Below are positions 6,332 through 7,235 of a DNA stretch of 7,235 nucleotides, piece after piece (within the stretch, counting starts at the first letter, position 1; every line of letters starts with the position of its first letter). Origin of the DNA: Komagataeibacter kakiaceti JCM 25156 (GTDB taxonomy: Bacteria > Pseudomonadota > Alphaproteobacteria > Acetobacterales > Acetobacteraceae); contig NZ_BAIO01000094.1 in assembly GCF_000613305.1 (NCBI RefSeq), positions 1 through 7,235 of the forward strand. The letters are read 5' to 3'. The notes under the pieces were generated by a model, which had not been told where the DNA came from, searched no databases, and saw nothing but the letters and a program-made list of their open reading frames with translations. The position numbers and the translations under genes were made by a program.

Positions 6332-7159
6332 ATGTCCCCGTCCGTTTCCCCCACAGGTGGCGTGCGTCTGGTCGTGTCCGATATAGACGGCACCCTCATC
6401 ACCCCCGAGCGCGTGATCACACCGGCCGCCCATCGCGCCGCCGATGACCTGGAGCGCGCCGGGATCCGGCTGAGCCTGGTCAGCAGCCGCGCGCCGCGCG
6501 GAATGATGCAGTATGTCAGGGCGCTGCGCATCAGCACCCCCATCGCGGGGCTGAATGGCGGGCTGATCTGCGATGCCGATGGCACGATACGCGAACGGCT
6601 GTCGCTCGCCCCGGATGCCGTGCACAGGGCGGTGGAATTCCTGATCGCCAATAATGTCGAGCCATGGCTGTTCATCGGCCATGACTGGCTGGTGCGGCGA
6701 ATGGATACGCCACAGGTCCGCCATGAGCGCGAGGTGGTGCAGACCACGCCGGTACAGGTGGCGGATTTCGCCGGGCATTATCACGATGTCGGCAAGATCA
6801 TGGGTGTCTCGTCCGACACGGCGCACCTGCCGGTGGTGGAGCGTGAACTGGCGGCCCTGCTGGGGGGCGAGGCCAGTGTGCATCGCTCCTCGCCCATCTA
6901 TCTGGATATTACGCATCCGCGCGCGAACAAGGGCTATGCGGCGAAGGAGCTGGCGCGCCTGCTTGATGTCAGCATTCAGGAAACGGCCTGCATAGGGGAT
7001 ATGAACAATGACATTCCCATGCTGAAGGAAGCCGGTGTCAGTATCGCCATGGGTAACGCCCCGGAGAACGTGAAGGCCGAAGCCCGTTACGTGACAAGGC
7101 CCAACACGCAGGATGGGTGGGCGCATGCAATGGAAAGTTTTGTACTGTCCCGCGCATGA
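6332..7159 (+). CDS. HAD-superfamily phosphatase, Cof-like (subclass IIB type)
   Basis: This is a 275-residue predicted soluble phosphohydrolase, probably acting on a sugar phosphate or similar small metabolite; the substrate cannot be read from the sequence. All four HAD motifs are present. Motif I is SDIDGT, with nucleophile D17 and acid/base D19. Motif II is SLVSSR (48-53). Motif III is NKG, with K200. Motif IV is GDMNND (222-227), with D223 and D227 as Mg2+ ligands. GLNGGLICD after motif II and the roughly 110-residue insert between motifs II and III fit a type IIB cap as in Cof/SupH/YbiV proteins. The ATG at 6332 is 4 bases after the zwf stop and has only a weak TGGA upstream, suggesting translation coupled to zwf. 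A TTG at 6320, overlapping zwf by 8 bases, is an alternative start. Its place in a pentose phosphate cluster suggests dephosphorylation or repair of pathway intermediates or by-products. Confidence 0.88.
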   Translation: MSPSVSPTGGVRLVVSDIDGTLITPERVITPAAHRAADDLERAGIRLSLVSSRAPRGMMQYVRALRISTPIAGLNGGLICDADGTIRERLSLAPDAVHRAVEFLIANNVEPWLFIGHDWLVRRMDTPQVRHEREVVQTTPVQVADFAGHYHDVGKIMGVSSDTAHLPVVERELAALLGGEASVHRSSPIYLDITHPRANKGYAAKELARLLDVSIQETACIGDMNNDIPMLKEAGVSIAMGNAPENVKAEARYVTRPNTQDGWAHAMESFVLSRA

Positions 7160-7173
7160 CCGCGCGGCACACA

Positions 7174-7179
7174 AGGGAG
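7174..7179 (+). promoter_or_regulatory. Ribosome binding site of the gene after the HAD phosphatase
   Basis: AGGGAG lies 10 bases before the ATG at 7190 and 4 bases before an in-frame GTG at 7184. The spacing suits the ATG better. A 6-bp inverted repeat, CCGCGC (7150-7155) with GCGCGG (7162-7167), spans the stop codon of the preceding gene but leaves this site free. Confidence 0.65.
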
Positions 7180-7189
7180 ACGAGTGAAC

Positions 7190-7235
7190 ATGCCTCAGGA
7201 CGCAGCTAAACCATCCGCCAGCCAGATCAGGCTCG
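7190..7235 (+). CDS. Start of an unidentified gene (cut by window edge)
   Basis: Only 15 codons are visible, reading MPQDAAKPSASQIRL before the edge. An AGGAG-like ribosome binding site, same strand, and a gap of just 30 bases after the HAD phosphatase make it a likely member of the same transcript. The visible residues carry no diagnostic motif. By context the missing pathway steps, ribose-5-phosphate isomerase (rpiA) or 6-phosphogluconolactonase (pgl), are the leading candidates, but this is inference from neighbourhood only. An in-frame GTG at 7184 would add two residues. Confidence 0.6.
   Translation, partial: MPQDAAKPSASQIRL

Noticed and set aside
4780..6747. A 655-codon open frame on the minus strand, antisense to zwf and the HAD gene
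   Set aside because: It lies opposite two firmly identified genes. Its translation is rich in Arg, His, Gly and Gln with no recognisable motif, which is the usual result of GC-rich third codon positions.
1..7235. Search for tRNA or rRNA genes, insertion sequences, CRISPR repeats, attachment sites or signs of recent transfer
   Set aside because: Nothing was found. Composition and codon use look even across all genes, and all coding sequences are intact apart from the two cut by the window edges.

Overview
The window is a compact, all-plus-strand block of pentose phosphate pathway genes from a GC-rich alphaproteobacterium. The best guess is an acetic acid bacterium (Komagataeibacter/Gluconacetobacter/Gluconobacter group). 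That rests on the gene set and order: transketolase, a fused transaldolase-glucose-6-phosphate isomerase, a short 6-phosphogluconate dehydrogenase with an NAD-type cofactor pocket, and glucose-6-phosphate dehydrogenase. The taxon is an inference from remembered gene organisation, not a database match.

Layout: 1-548 is the 3' end of transketolase (tkt). 549-654 is a gap with two strong hairpins. 655-3528 is the tal-pgi fusion (957 aa). 3529-3648 holds a clear intrinsic terminator followed by a small inverted repeat and the gnd ribosome binding site. 3649-4647 is gnd (332 aa). 4648-4797 is a structured leader with a terminator-like hairpin and a long imperfect stem-loop. 4798-6327 is zwf (509 aa). 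6332-7159 is a HAD-superfamily phosphatase (275 aa), four bases after zwf. 7190-7235 is the first 15 codons of another gene that runs off the window. No stretch over 300 bases lacks a gene. I see no RNA genes, mobile elements, CRISPR arrays or attachment sites.

How the genes work together: Zwf oxidises glucose 6-phosphate to the lactone, and Gnd oxidises 6-phosphogluconate to ribulose 5-phosphate and CO2. Tkt and the transaldolase half of Tal-Pgi rearrange pentose phosphates into fructose 6-phosphate. The isomerase half returns that to glucose 6-phosphate for Zwf. This is the gene set for a cyclic oxidative pentose phosphate pathway, which fits bacteria with an incomplete Embden-Meyerhof pathway. 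6-Phosphogluconolactonase and ribose-5-phosphate isomerase are not seen; the cut gene at the 3' end could be one of them. Both dehydrogenases carry an acidic residue at the cofactor-discriminating position, suggesting that part of the reducing power is delivered as NADH.

This is mostly a conserved central-metabolism locus. I found no convincing new biological system. The observations most worth following are the structured intergenic leaders, the cofactor-pocket residues and the uncharacterised phosphatase coupled to zwf.
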